Below, in pieces: positions 25,443-34,073 of a stretch of 64,000 nt of DNA. The stretch is from Lysobacteraceae bacterium (GTDB taxonomy: Bacteria > Pseudomonadota > Gammaproteobacteria > Xanthomonadales > Xanthomonadaceae): NCBI GenBank assembly GCA_026005075.1, contig BPKJ01000002.1, forward strand, positions 248,001 through 312,000. The letters run 5' to 3'. The notes beneath the pieces are model-generated. The model made no database searches, was not told the DNA's origin, and worked only from the letters and a program-made list of their open reading frames with translations. Both the position numbers and the translations under genes were made by a program. How positions within the stretch are numbered: position 1 is the first letter of the stretch; each line of letters opens with the position of its first letter.

Positions 25443-28400
25443 GGGGCGGTGAAGGAGATGGTGGTGGTCACGCCGCCGGCGCTGATCGGGCAGGTCCAGG
25501 TTCCGCTCGGTGCGCTGCCGCTGTTCACCGTGAAGGTCGCCGAGGTGCCGCCCTGGTCGTTGGTCGCCGGAATGCTGGAGGGCGGCAGGATGAAGAATCC
25601 GGTGGCGGTGCCCGGATCGCAGGCGCCAACCACCGGGCGCAGGTTGGGGACCGGGATCAGGGTGTTGCCCGCGCCCTGGGCGAAGACCCCGAGCTGGACC
25701 ACGAAGCTGGCGCTGACCTGATCGGGACCGACGGTGAAGGTCGACGGCTGGGCATCGACCCGGACCACGGTGAGCTGGGCCGCTTCGAAGACCACGTCCA
25801 CCGCCTGGCTGCCGGCGCGTACCGTGCAGGTCGCACTGCCGGTGGGCAGGGGGCCTGCGTTCAGGGTGAAGCGCACCGAGCTCAGGCCGCTGGCATCGGT
25901 GGCCGCCGGCGGGTCGGCGATCACGGTGAAGTCGCTGGCGTTGCCCGAGTACTGGCAGTCCACCGTCGGCACCACGCCGGCGAACGGCCGCCGCGTGCTG
26001 CCGCTGCCCGCGAAGACGCCGATGCTGGCTACCTCGATACGGCCGCTGTCGTTGGGCTGGACCGTGAACCGGCTGGGGCTGACCACCAGCTCGCCCACCT
26101 CGGCATCGCCGCCTTCGCAGGCCTCCGGGAGCGGTGCGGGCAGGGTGTCGCAGAGGCGCACGTCGGTGACGGTGATCTGGCGGGTGGTGACCCGCTGCGA
26201 GGGAGCGGTGACGGTCACCGTCAGAAGGCCGCTGGAGGGCTCGCCGTCGCCGATCAGCTGGGCGAGGATCCGGAACGGTCCCCGGGCATTGCTGTTGCCG
26301 ACGGTGAAGCTGGTCTCGGTCAGCAGCTCGCCGTTGCTGGTGCTGAGCTCGATCGTGCTGCCCGCGGCGGGCAGGTTGCCGTTCAGGTCGCTGATGTCGA
26401 TCTGCACCGTGCGCGGCGAGATCTCGTCCAGCTGCAGCGAGGACGGGCTGATACGGATGTCAGCAAGGCTGGTGGCGAAGACGATCACGGTGCTGGCGCG
26501 GACGTCGATGTCCGAGTTGCGGCGGCAACCCCCCGTGTTGCAGAGGATGCCGTCGTACACGCCGTTGCCGGGATCACGCACCCCGTTGCCGTTGCGGTCG
26601 ATGAACGGCTCGCCGATCCGGTACTGGCCGTCCTCGTCGTCATCGCGGAAGGCTTCGGGAAGGTCCTCGAACGGCTCGCCGTCGTCATACTGGCCGTTGC
26701 CGTCGAGGTCGGTGAAGCTCTCGTCCCCGGGCAGGGTGATGAGGACGCTGACCCGCCCGTCGGCCGGGCGCGGGTTCTGCGAGCGCAGGATCGCCTTGCA
26801 CACCCCGGCGGTGAGCACGCACACCGGGTCGACCGCGCCGCCTTCGCTGGTGAGCACGGCGCGGGTGCCGTCGGCGACCGGGTTGTTGAAGAAATCCGCG
26901 GCGCGCAGGGTCAGCTCGGTCTCCACGCCGTCGAGGTTGAAGCCCTCGATGTTGAAGACGCTCACGGCCAGCGAGGTCGAGTCCTGATCCGGGGTGCCCG
27001 AGGACACGGTGAGGGCCTCGGACTGCGCGGTGACACCGTTGTCGAGGCTGGCAAGGATGCGGAATCCGACCGCGCGGGTGCCGGCGGTGACCGTGGTCGT
27101 GACCAGACCGTCGGTGTCGCTGAGCGCCTCGGTGGGGCTGAGGGTGATCCCGCCGGCCGCGTTGCTCAGGCTGAAGCGGACCCGGGCACCGGCCACGCCG
27201 ACCCCGTTGCTGCTGGCCCGGAAGCGGACGGTGGCGGTTTCGCTGCGTTGTGCCGTGCCCCGACCGCGAAGGGCCAGCTGCGTGCTGCTGGCGTCGACGT
27301 AGGCCAGCGCACCGGCCGCCGCCTGGCGGACCTGCAGCACGGCCGAGGCCGGCGCGCCGAGGAGCTGACCGGGAAGCCTTGCATCGGCCTCGACGAGGTC
27401 CTCGCCGACGCAGCCGGCCAGCGGCGTGTAGGGAGCGGCGAAACGGCCGTTGAGCGCGCGCACCGGCGTGCTCAGGAGTGCACTTCCGAGTTCGGCGCAG
27501 CGGCTGGACAGGTGGACGTCGACCGGAGCGGTGAACGGCTGCTCGTTCTCGTCGCGGATCTCGCCGCTCAGGGTGATGGTGGTGCCGACCTCGGTGCTGG
27601 ACTGGGACAGGGCCAGCCGGCCGGGCTGGAACGGACTGCCGCTGCCCAGCACCAGCGCCGGCAGGCGAACCTGCAGGCCCTTGCTGGCGGCGAGGGTGAG
27701 GTCTTCGCTGAGCTTGAGGGTGGCACTGACCACGAAGGCTCCGGCGACGGTGCCCGCGCGCAGCCGCGCCGTGGCCACGCCCGCGGCATCGCTCAGCGCC
27801 ACCCCCGACGGCGGGTCGAACTGCCCGGCGTCGGTGCTGAAGGTCACCGTCTGACCGGGCAGGGGTTCGCTGCCGAGGACGCTGCGGCCGTCGGCACTCA
27901 ACGTGACCTTCTCCACCTTTGCCTGCAGCTGCACCACCTCGGCGGCGCGCAGGGTGCTGGTCTCACGACCCTCGGCGTCGAGCACCTTGAGCGAGATCCG
28001 GGGCTGCGCGCCGGGAACGATCTGGTAGTTGAGACTGCGGCTGCCGCTGATGCCCTCGAGGCTCGCACTGGCCGCAAGGACCTGGGCGCCGGTGGCCGAG
28101 CCGGCGACGAGCGTGGCGCTGGCGCGGCCCTGGGCATCGGTCAGCACGCTTCCGTTGTCGGGAATCAGGGTGGCCCCGCTCGCGGTCAGGGTGACGATGA
28201 GGTTGGAGGCCGGACTGCTGGTGTCGCCGATGACCCGTCCGTCCCGCGTGGTCAGGGTGCGCAGCCGGGCGGTGACCTCGATCCGGCGCTGCGCCCCGGC
28301 CGGCACGTTCAGCGAGGGCTGGCCGGCATCATCGAGCAGGGCGAGGTCGAGCTCGAGGCTGCGGGTGGTGGTGCTGGGGAGCGGATTGCCGTCGACGTCG

Positions 28401-28483
28401 GTGCCGGCGCTGCCGCAGCCGGCCAGAAGGATCGCCAGCACCACGAGGAACAGGGGCCACCGCCTAAGGCCGGATCGAAGCAT
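25439..28483 (-). CDS. Large Ig-like (Big-1 type) surface lipoprotein at the head of the pilus operon
   Basis: The product is 1014 residues. The leader (LFLVVLAILLAGC) ends in a lipobox with lipid Cys23, and Gly-Ser after it fits outer-membrane sorting. The rest is a chain of immunoglobulin-like strands in the style of invasin/Big-1 domains (for example LTDAQGRASATLVAGSATG, ALSDAAGVATARLRAGTVAG and LSDTDGLVTTTVTAGTRA recur with a D-x-x-G-x-A/V-x-x-x-L pattern). Near residues 590-640 are three Asp-rich EF-hand-like loops (DLDGNGQYDDGEPF, DDDEDGQYRIGEPF, DRNGNGVRD), probable calcium sites. Pairs of cysteines appear in the later domains. It looks like an adhesin or pilus-associated surface protein. 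It is first in the operon and overlaps mshM by 4 bases. Confidence 0.85.
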   Translation of the reverse strand: MLRSGLRRWPLFLVVLAILLAGCGSAGTDVDGNPLPSTTTRSLELDLALLDDAGQPSLNVPAGAQRRIEVTARLRTLTTRDGRVIGDTSSPASNLIVTLTASGATLIPDNGSVLTDAQGRASATLVAGSATGAQVLAASASLEGISGSRSLNYQIVPGAQPRISLKVLDAEGRETSTLRAAEVVQLQAKVEKVTLSADGRSVLGSEPLPGQTVTFSTDAGQFDPPSGVALSDAAGVATARLRAGTVAGAFVVSATLKLSEDLTLAASKGLQVRLPALVLGSGSPFQPGRLALSQSSTEVGTTITLSGEIRDENEQPFTAPVDVHLSSRCAELGSALLSTPVRALNGRFAAPYTPLAGCVGEDLVEADARLPGQLLGAPASAVLQVRQAAAGALAYVDASSTQLALRGRGTAQRSETATVRFRASSNGVGVAGARVRFSLSNAAGGITLSPTEALSDTDGLVTTTVTAGTRAVGFRILASLDNGVTAQSEALTVSSGTPDQDSTSLAVSVFNIEGFNLDGVETELTLRAADFFNNPVADGTRAVLTSEGGAVDPVCVLTAGVCKAILRSQNPRPADGRVSVLITLPGDESFTDLDGNGQYDDGEPFEDLPEAFRDDDEDGQYRIGEPFIDRNGNGVRDPGNGVYDGILCNTGGCRRNSDIDVRASTVIVFATSLADIRISPSSLQLDEISPRTVQIDISDLNGNLPAAGSTIELSTSNGELLTETSFTVGNSNARGPFRILAQLIGDGEPSSGLLTVTVTAPSQRVTTRQITVTDVRLCDTLPAPLPEACEGGDAEVGELVVSPSRFTVQPNDSGRIEVASIGVFAGSGSTRRPFAGVVPTVDCQYSGNASDFTVIADPPAATDASGLSSVRFTLNAGPLPTGSATCTVRAGSQAVDVVFEAAQLTVVRVDAQPSTFTVGPDQVSASFVVQLGVFAQGAGNTLIPVPNLRPVVGACDPGTATGFFILPPSSIPATNDQGGTSATFTVNSGSAPSGTWTCPISAGGVTTTISFTAP

Positions 28484-28592
28484 GCATGCGCTCCCGGTGT
28501 CAGGGCTGTCCTGCGGCCACCGCGGCCGCTTGCCGCTGCATTGTGCAGCAGCGGCGGCCTGGCTGCATGGGGAAATCCCCCGGGGTGCGGGT

Positions 28593-30077
28593 CTAGCGGT
28601 GCATGCCGATCCGCTTGCGTTCCAGCCGGCGCAGGAACTCCTCCATCACGCGCCGGTACAGCTCGGGGCCGAGAAAGGCATCCTCGATCCCGGCATCGAT
28701 GTTGGGGTTGTCGTTGACCTCGATGACCGCGATGCGCCCCTCGCCGGCCTTGATGTCGACGCCGTACAGGCCATCGCCAATCCCCGCTGCGGCCCGCAGC
28801 GCCAGCTTCACCACCTCGGGCGGCACCTCGCGCAGGGCGAGGGTGCGGAACTCGCCCGATCGAGCCTTGCCGCGGGCGGCATGGTTGTAGATCTGCCAGT
28901 GGCCACGCGACATGAAGTACTGGCAGGCGAACAACGGCTGGTGGTTGAGGACGCCGATCCTCCAGTCGAACTCCGTATACAGGTATTCCTGCGCCAGCAG
29001 CAGCGCGGTCTGCTGGAACAGGTTCTCCGCGGCGGTGCGCAGCGCCTCGCGGGTCTCGACCTTGACCACGCCGCGGGAGAAGCTGCCATCCGGTACCTTG
29101 AGGACCATGGGCAGTCCGAGCAGATCCGGCAGTCGCTCGAGCTGTTCGCGGTCGTCCCGGAAGAGGATTTCCGTGCGCGGGACGGGCAGCCGGCGGGAAA
29201 CCAGCAGGTCGTGGAGGAAGATCTTGTTGGTGCAGCGCTGGATCGAGAGCGGGTCGTCGATCACCACCATGTCCTCGCGTTCGGCCCGGTGGGCGAAGCG
29301 GTAGGTGTGGTGGTCCACGGCGGTGGTCTCGCGGAGGAAGAGGGCGTCGTATTCCGCGAGGCGGGCGAAATCCTGCCGTCCGATCAGCTCGACGTCGAGG
29401 CCCAGCTCCCGCCCCGCCGCGACGAACTGGCGCAGCGCGCGCGGGTTGGAAGGCGGCATGGGCTCGTCCGGATCGTGCAGGATGGCCAGATCGTAGCGGT
29501 ACTTGCGACGGGTTCGCGGACGGCGCCAGATCTTGCGGCTGTAGGCGTCGAGCGCAGCTGCGAAGGCGTCCTCCTGGGTCTCGCTCAGGACATGCAGCCC
29601 GGCCGGGCGGATCGAGGCGATCTGCCAGACCCTCTGCCGCTCGAACTCGATGCGCAGGATGGGGCAGGGGAAGCTCTCGAAGATCTGCCTTGCGAGATCC
29701 TGCAACGGTGCGTGCGAGGTCCTGCCGAAGAAGACCAGCATGCCGAAGTCGCTGGCCTCCCCCCCACCGTCCGGCAGCAGACGGGCGAGTTTCTGGTTCA
29801 GGTCCTCGATGTCCAGCGCGTACAGCGAGCGTCGCCGAAGGTCGTTGAGGGTGCGCACGGAAGGCACCACCCGGTGCCCGCGGGCCTCGGCGAGCAGCGA
29901 GACGTAGTAGCCGAGTCCCTGGTAGCGGTAGCTGCGACACAGGTTGATCACCTGCACCCGACCCTCGCCGGGCCGCACCGGCTCGCGCAGGTAGTCGATG
30001 GCGGAGACGACGTTCTCCGAGGGATAGTAGGAGCCCCAGTCGGAAGGCTTCTCGACGACGATGACGAGTCGGCTCAT
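28593..30077 (-). CDS. RimK-like ATP-grasp family protein with RLAN N-terminal domain
   Basis: The product is 494 residues. The N-terminal half (SRLVIVVEKPSDWGSYYPSE; SLYALDIEDLNQKLARLLPD) matches the RimK-like ATP-grasp N-terminal (RLAN) type. The C-terminal half is an ATP-grasp domain: LPMVLKVPDGSFSRGVVKVE, LLLAQEYLYTEFDWRIGVLN and the metal-binding IAVIEVNDNPNIDAGIED. Such enzymes ligate an amino acid to a carboxylate using ATP; the substrate is not known here. The gene is divergent from a GNAT gene, and RLAN-type RimK genes are often found beside GNAT enzymes, so the two may act together. It lies 109 bases from the start of the pilus lipoprotein gene and is probably not part of that operon. 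Confidence 0.85.
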   Translation of the reverse strand: MSRLVIVVEKPSDWGSYYPSENVVSAIDYLREPVRPGEGRVQVINLCRSYRYQGLGYYVSLLAEARGHRVVPSVRTLNDLRRRSLYALDIEDLNQKLARLLPDGGGEASDFGMLVFFGRTSHAPLQDLARQIFESFPCPILRIEFERQRVWQIASIRPAGLHVLSETQEDAFAAALDAYSRKIWRRPRTRRKYRYDLAILHDPDEPMPPSNPRALRQFVAAGRELGLDVELIGRQDFARLAEYDALFLRETTAVDHHTYRFAHRAEREDMVVIDDPLSIQRCTNKIFLHDLLVSRRLPVPRTEILFRDDREQLERLPDLLGLPMVLKVPDGSFSRGVVKVETREALRTAAENLFQQTALLLAQEYLYTEFDWRIGVLNHQPLFACQYFMSRGHWQIYNHAARGKARSGEFRTLALREVPPEVVKLALRAAAGIGDGLYGVDIKAGEGRIAVIEVNDNPNIDAGIEDAFLGPELYRRVMEEFLRRLERKRIGMHR

Positions 30078-30162
30078 GGGTAGCGGGTGCGCGGGAACGG
30101 CCCAGTCTGAGGCAGGGCAGGGTGGCCTGCACAGGGGGGAGACGCGGGATGTTCAGCCGCAG

Positions 30163-30612
30163 GTGGCCCGCCTGCGATGGGCCGCGGCTTCCGACCTGCC
30201 CGCACTGGTCCGGCTGGAGTCCGCGTTCCCGGGCGACCGCATGAGTCGCCGTCAGCTGCGCCGGCATCTGCGCTCGCCGACGGCACGGCTGCGCGTGCTC
30301 GAGCACGCGGGCACGGTGGGCGGGTATGCCCTGCTGTTCACCCATGCCCGGCGCCGCAGCTGGCGCATCTACTCCATCATCCTCGACCCGGGCCTGCGTG
30401 GTCTCGGGCTGGGTCGGTGCCTGCTCGCGGACGCGATCGCGCTGGCCCGCAAGGCGGGGGCCCCAGCGCTGGTTCTGGAGGTGCGGGAGGACAACCCCAC
30501 GGCGCGGGCGCTCTACCGGCGCCAGGGCTTCGTCGAACGCGGCTTCCGGCCCGGCTACTACGAGGACGGCTGCACTGCGGTCCGGATGCGCCTCGAGCTC
30601 GGCGGCGGATGA
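30163..30612 (+). CDS. GNAT family N-acetyltransferase
   Basis: The product is 149 residues from the GTG at 30163. The GNAT fold is clear: ARLRWAAASDLPALVRLESA at the N-terminus, IYSIILDPGLRGLGLGRCLL (the acetyl-CoA-binding R/Q-x-x-G-x-G/A pattern), then LVLEVREDNPTARALYRRQG and FVERGFRPGYYEDG. The longest in-frame reading (from 30061) would overlap the start of the divergent RimK gene and begins with 34 residues of no GNAT character, so the later GTG is preferred; start certainty is low. The substrate is unknown. The divergent RimK-like gene suggests a shared pathway. Confidence 0.8.
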   Translation: MARLRWAAASDLPALVRLESAFPGDRMSRRQLRRHLRSPTARLRVLEHAGTVGGYALLFTHARRRSWRIYSIILDPGLRGLGLGRCLLADAIALARKAGAPALVLEVREDNPTARALYRRQGFVERGFRPGYYEDGCTAVRMRLELGGG

Positions 30613-30643
30613 GCGGCCCGCTGCCAGCCGTGCCGGCGGCGCG

Positions 30644-30649
30644 TACACT
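30644..30649 (+). promoter_or_regulatory. -10-like box 8 bases before the DUF2179 gene start
   Basis: TACACT (30644-30649) lies 8 bases before the ATG at 30658, with no ribosome binding site. This would place transcription start at or next to the ATG (leaderless). No convincing -35. Confidence 0.3.
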
Positions 30650-30657
30650 TGCCGCCC

Positions 30658-31227
30658 ATGCTCGCCTTCGACCCCTTGCCGTGGCTGCTGGTCCCGGCCG
30701 TGTTCGCCGCCCGCGTCGCCGACGTCTCGCTGGGGACGGTGCGGGTCATCATCGGCTTTCGAGGCTACCGCTGGCTGGCGGCCCTGATCGGTTTCGTCGA
30801 GGCCCTGATCTGGGTGCTGGCGGTGCGTCAGGTGCTGCTCCAGCTCGACAGCCAGCCCTGGCTTGCGGTCGCCTACGCGGCGGGATTCGCCGCCGGCAAC
30901 TACCTTGGCATCTCGCTCGAACGCCGACTCGGCGTCGGCCGTGAACTGGTGCGCGCGATCAGCTACCGTGAGCACGCCTCGCTGGCCGGGGCCCTGCGCG
31001 AGCATGGCTACCGTGTGGTGGAGCTGGAAGGCCGTGGCACCGGCGGGCGCCGGGTGCAGGTGGTCTACGTGGTCGAGAGGCGGCGGCGGGTGCCGGAACT
31101 GCTGGCCCGGATCGCCGCCTTCGATGCCGAGGCGGTCTACACCGTCGCGGACGTCAAGACCCACGTCGGCGAGGACGCCGAGCGCGTTCCCCACGCCGGC
31201 CTGTGGCAGCGCTTCAAGCGCAAGTAG
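30658..31227 (+). CDS. DUF2179/DUF5698 (UPF0316-type) membrane protein
   Basis: The product is 189 residues. Three membrane helices fill the N-terminal half (LPWLLVPAVFAARVADVSLG; LAALIGFVEALIWVLAVRQV; LAVAYAAGFAAGNYLG). The DVSLGTVRVIIGFRGYRW segment and the FAAGNYLGISLERRL segment are typical of UPF0316/DUF5698 proteins. The C-terminal part (about 110-185) is the soluble DUF2179 domain (YRVVELEGRGTGGRRVQVVY; TVADVKTHV). The biochemical role of this family is not known to me. The start at 30658 (ATG) is preferred to the TTG at 30649. Confidence 0.85.
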   Translation: MLAFDPLPWLLVPAVFAARVADVSLGTVRVIIGFRGYRWLAALIGFVEALIWVLAVRQVLLQLDSQPWLAVAYAAGFAAGNYLGISLERRLGVGRELVRAISYREHASLAGALREHGYRVVELEGRGTGGRRVQVVYVVERRRRVPELLARIAAFDAEAVYTVADVKTHVGEDAERVPHAGLWQRFKRK

Positions 31228-31276
31228 CAAGGCGCCGACGCGGGCGCCGTCGTTCCGGAGCAAAGGAGGGTTTGAG

Positions 31277-33394
31277 GTGAGCACGAGCAGATGGACCTTC
31301 GCGCTGGCGCTGGCGCTGGCGGCGACGGTGGCGAAGGCGGGAGAGGTCGTGGACGTGGATCCCTGGTGGTGGCTGGAGGAGGTCGAGGGGACGCAGGCGC
31401 TCGACTGGGTGCGGGCGCGGAATGCCGAGACCGAGGCGCTGCTCGCCGCCGAGCCGGGTTTCGCCGAGCTCGAGGCGGACCTCAAGGCCATTCTCGACTC
31501 CGAGGCCAAGATCCCCTACGTCTACAAGCAGGGCGAGCACTACTACAACTTCTGGCGCGACCGCGAGCACCCGCGCGGCGTGTGGCGTCGCACCACGCTG
31601 GAGGAATACCGCAAGGACAAGCCGCGTTGGGAGGTCCTGCTCGACATCGATGCGCTCAACGCCCAGGAGAACGAGAGCTGGGTCTGGAAGGGGGCCGACT
31701 GCCTGCGCCCGGACTACACCCGATGCCTCGTGAACCTGTCCCGCGGCGGCGCGGATGCGAGCGTGACCCGCGAGTTCGACCTCGAGCGCCGGACCTGGGT
31801 CGAGGGCGGTTTCCACCGCCCGGAAGCCAAGGGGGGGCTGCAGTGGATCGACCGCGACCGGGTCTACGTCTACACCGACTTCGGCAAGGGAAGCATGACC
31901 CGCTCCGGCTACCCGCGGGTGGTCAAGGAATGGCGGCGGGGAACGCCGCTGGAGCAGGCGGTCACGGTGTACGAGGGACGTGACGAGGACATGTACATCG
32001 CGGCCTGGCGCGATCACACCCCGGGTTTCGAACGCGACTTCGTCAGCCGCACCATCGCCTTCTACAACGACGAGCTGTACCTGCGCGGCGCGGACGGCGG
32101 CCTGGTCCGCATCGACGTCCCCAACAGCGCGCAAAAGCGCGTCCATCGCGAGTGGCTGCTGCTCGAGCTGCGCGAGCCCTGGGAGCCCGGCGGGCGCCGC
32201 TTCGCCGCGGGTTCGCTGATCGCCGCCCCGTTCGACGACGTGCTGGCTGGCAAGGCCTCCTTCGAGGTGCTGTTCGAACCCACCGAGACCACCTCGCTGG
32301 CCAGTGTCGCCACCACCCGCCACCACCTCATCCTGAACACGCTCGAGGACGTCAAGAACCGCCTGCACGTGCTGAGCCATCGCGATGGCCGCTGGGTGCG
32401 TGAACCGTTCCGCGGGGCTCCCGCCTTCGGCACGGTGTCCGTGCAAGGGGTGGACGACACCGAGTCCGACGCGTATTTCCTGACCGTCAGCGACTACCTG
32501 ACCCCGACCACGCTGATGCTCGGCGAGATCGGCAAGGATCCCGAGCCACTCAAGAAGATGCCGGCCTTCTTCGATGCCTCGGGGATGGAGATCACCCAGC
32601 ATTTCGCCACCAGCCGTGACGGTACCCGGGTTCCCTACTTCATGGTCGCCCGCAGGAACCTGCCCCTGGACGGGTCCAATCCCACCCTGCTCTACGGCTA
32701 CGGCGGCTTCGAGATCGCGTTGACGCCCGGCTACGTGCCCGCGGTGGGCAGGGCCTGGCTGCAGGACGGGGGCGTGTACGTGGTCGCCAACATCCGCGGC
32801 GGTGGCGAGTACGGCCCGCGCTGGCACCAGGCTGCGCTCAAGGCCAACCGTCTGCGTGCCTACGAGGACTTCGCCGCGGTCGCCGAGGACCTGGTCCGCC
32901 GCAAGGTGACCTCTCCCGGGCGGCTCGGTATCCAGGGCGGCTCCAACGGCGGGCTGCTGGTGGGCAACATGGTCACCCTCTACCCGCGGCACTTCGCGGC
33001 GGCGGTCTGTCAGGTTCCGCTGCTGGACATGCAGCGCTACCACAAGCTGCTGGCCGGGGCATCGTGGATGGCCGAGTACGGCGATCCCGACCGGCCCGAG
33101 GAGTGGGCGTTCCTGCGCACCTTCTCGCCCTACCACAACGTCAGGGCGGACGAGCGCTATCCGGTGGTGCTGTTCACCACCTCCACCCGCGATGACCGGG
33201 TCCACCCCGGCCATGCGCGCAAGATGATGGCGCGGATGCGCGAGCAGGGCCACGAGGTCCATTACTACGAGAACATCGAGGGCGGTCACGGTGGGGCCGC
33301 GGACAACCGCCAGATCGCGCACATGCAGACGCTGATCTACACCTTCCTGCGCCGGCAGCTGATGAAGCCGGACCAGGCGTCTGCCGGAGGGTGA
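31277..33394 (+). CDS. Secreted prolyl oligopeptidase family serine peptidase (S9)
   Basis: The product is 705 residues. The start is the GTG at 31277, with a near-perfect AAAGGAGG 7 bases upstream; a longer frame through the previous gene is spurious. A signal peptide (STSRWTFALALALAATVAKA) predicts export to the periplasm. A seven-bladed propeller region (about 40-400) precedes the alpha/beta hydrolase domain. The catalytic triad is visible as Ser556 (IQGGSNGGLLVG), Asp639/640 (STRDDRVHP) and His671 (EGGHGG). YGYGGFEIALTPGY and NIRGGGEYGPRWHQA are family motifs. It probably degrades short proline-containing peptides. A GC-rich hairpin follows 6 bases after the stop. Confidence 0.92.
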   Translation: MSTSRWTFALALALAATVAKAGEVVDVDPWWWLEEVEGTQALDWVRARNAETEALLAAEPGFAELEADLKAILDSEAKIPYVYKQGEHYYNFWRDREHPRGVWRRTTLEEYRKDKPRWEVLLDIDALNAQENESWVWKGADCLRPDYTRCLVNLSRGGADASVTREFDLERRTWVEGGFHRPEAKGGLQWIDRDRVYVYTDFGKGSMTRSGYPRVVKEWRRGTPLEQAVTVYEGRDEDMYIAAWRDHTPGFERDFVSRTIAFYNDELYLRGADGGLVRIDVPNSAQKRVHREWLLLELREPWEPGGRRFAAGSLIAAPFDDVLAGKASFEVLFEPTETTSLASVATTRHHLILNTLEDVKNRLHVLSHRDGRWVREPFRGAPAFGTVSVQGVDDTESDAYFLTVSDYLTPTTLMLGEIGKDPEPLKKMPAFFDASGMEITQHFATSRDGTRVPYFMVARRNLPLDGSNPTLLYGYGGFEIALTPGYVPAVGRAWLQDGGVYVVANIRGGGEYGPRWHQAALKANRLRAYEDFAAVAEDLVRRKVTSPGRLGIQGGSNGGLLVGNMVTLYPRHFAAAVCQVPLLDMQRYHKLLAGASWMAEYGDPDRPEEWAFLRTFSPYHNVRADERYPVVLFTTSTRDDRVHPGHARKMMARMREQGHEVHYYENIEGGHGGAADNRQIAHMQTLIYTFLRRQLMKPDQASAGG

Positions 33395-33399
33395 AGGAA

Positions 33400-33426
33400 C
33401 GCTCCCGGACCCCCCCGCCGGGAGCG
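33400..33426 (+). terminator. Hairpin after the S9 peptidase gene
   Basis: A 9-bp perfect stem, CGCTCCCGG and CCGGGAGCG, with a C-rich loop, starts 5 bases after the stop. No T run follows, so it may be a Rho-assisted terminator or mRNA-stabilising structure. Confidence 0.45.
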
Positions 33427-33549
33427 GCCCGGGAGCAGGCTTCGGAAATGTGATCCGGCTCTCGCAATGGGCGGCGTTCCGGGGCTCAAGTTTCTCCTCT
33501 CGCCGCCGATAACCCCGAACGAGCGGAAAACCGTCCGGAAGGGTCCGGC

Positions 33550-34023
33550 ATGCAGGTCTACCCCAGCCAGGTCATCGTCCAGGTTGCACCTGCCTCGTTG
33601 GCGGGGGCGGGTCTGCCCGTCTTCAACATCACCACGGCGCGGCTGGATGCCCCGCAAGGCGTGAGCGTGAGGATTTCCGCGCTGGCCCGGGCCATGGCCG
33701 GGGTTGCGCCCACCGGCGCCGGGCCGCAGCTCAGCCTTGCAGTGAGCTATGCGGGAAGCTTCGGAACCTCGATGAGCTTCACCCCCTTCGCGCCGGCGGC
33801 GGCAGCGGCGGAGCTCTACGCGGGGCTTGCCGGAAAGGGCGAAAGTCGGGCGCCGGCCGGCGAGGCCGCCCAGGTCCGCGAGGCCGGCACCGGGCCGGAA
33901 AGCGGGGCTCTTGCGGGGAGCGTCGAGGTGGTGAGCCCGCCGGTTCCGGCTCCGGCGCCGGTGAGCGTCTACCGCGCCGTTGCCGCCGAAGCCGGGCCGG
34001 TCACGGTCGATGTGAGCGCCTAG
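33550..34023 (+). CDS. Hypothetical protein, Ala/Val-rich
   Basis: The product is 157 residues. GGAAGGG lies 6 bases before the ATG, and third codon positions are GC-rich, both in favour of a real gene. The first 80 residues look folded and beta-rich (YPSQVIVQVAPASLAGAGLP; LSLAVSYAGSFGTSMSF). The rest is a low-complexity Ala/Glu/Pro stretch. There is no signal peptide or membrane helix. No family was recognised. It stands alone between the S9 peptidase and lptM. Confidence 0.55.
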   Translation: MQVYPSQVIVQVAPASLAGAGLPVFNITTARLDAPQGVSVRISALARAMAGVAPTGAGPQLSLAVSYAGSFGTSMSFTPFAPAAAAAELYAGLAGKGESRAPAGEAAQVREAGTGPESGALAGSVEVVSPPVPAPAPVSVYRAVAAEAGPVTVDVSA

Positions 34024-34061
34024 CCGGGGCCGGCCTTCTCCTTGGAGCCTGCGCGGCTCGC

Positions 34062-34067
34062 TATACT
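34062..34067 (+). promoter_or_regulatory. -10 box directly upstream of lptM
   Basis: TATACT (34062-34067) ends 6 bases before the lptM ATG, which would give a leaderless transcript for the lptM-dapF-DUF484-xerC operon. A TTGGAG at 34042 is 14 bases upstream, too short for a standard spacer. Confidence 0.45.
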
Positions 34068-34073
34068 GCCGCG

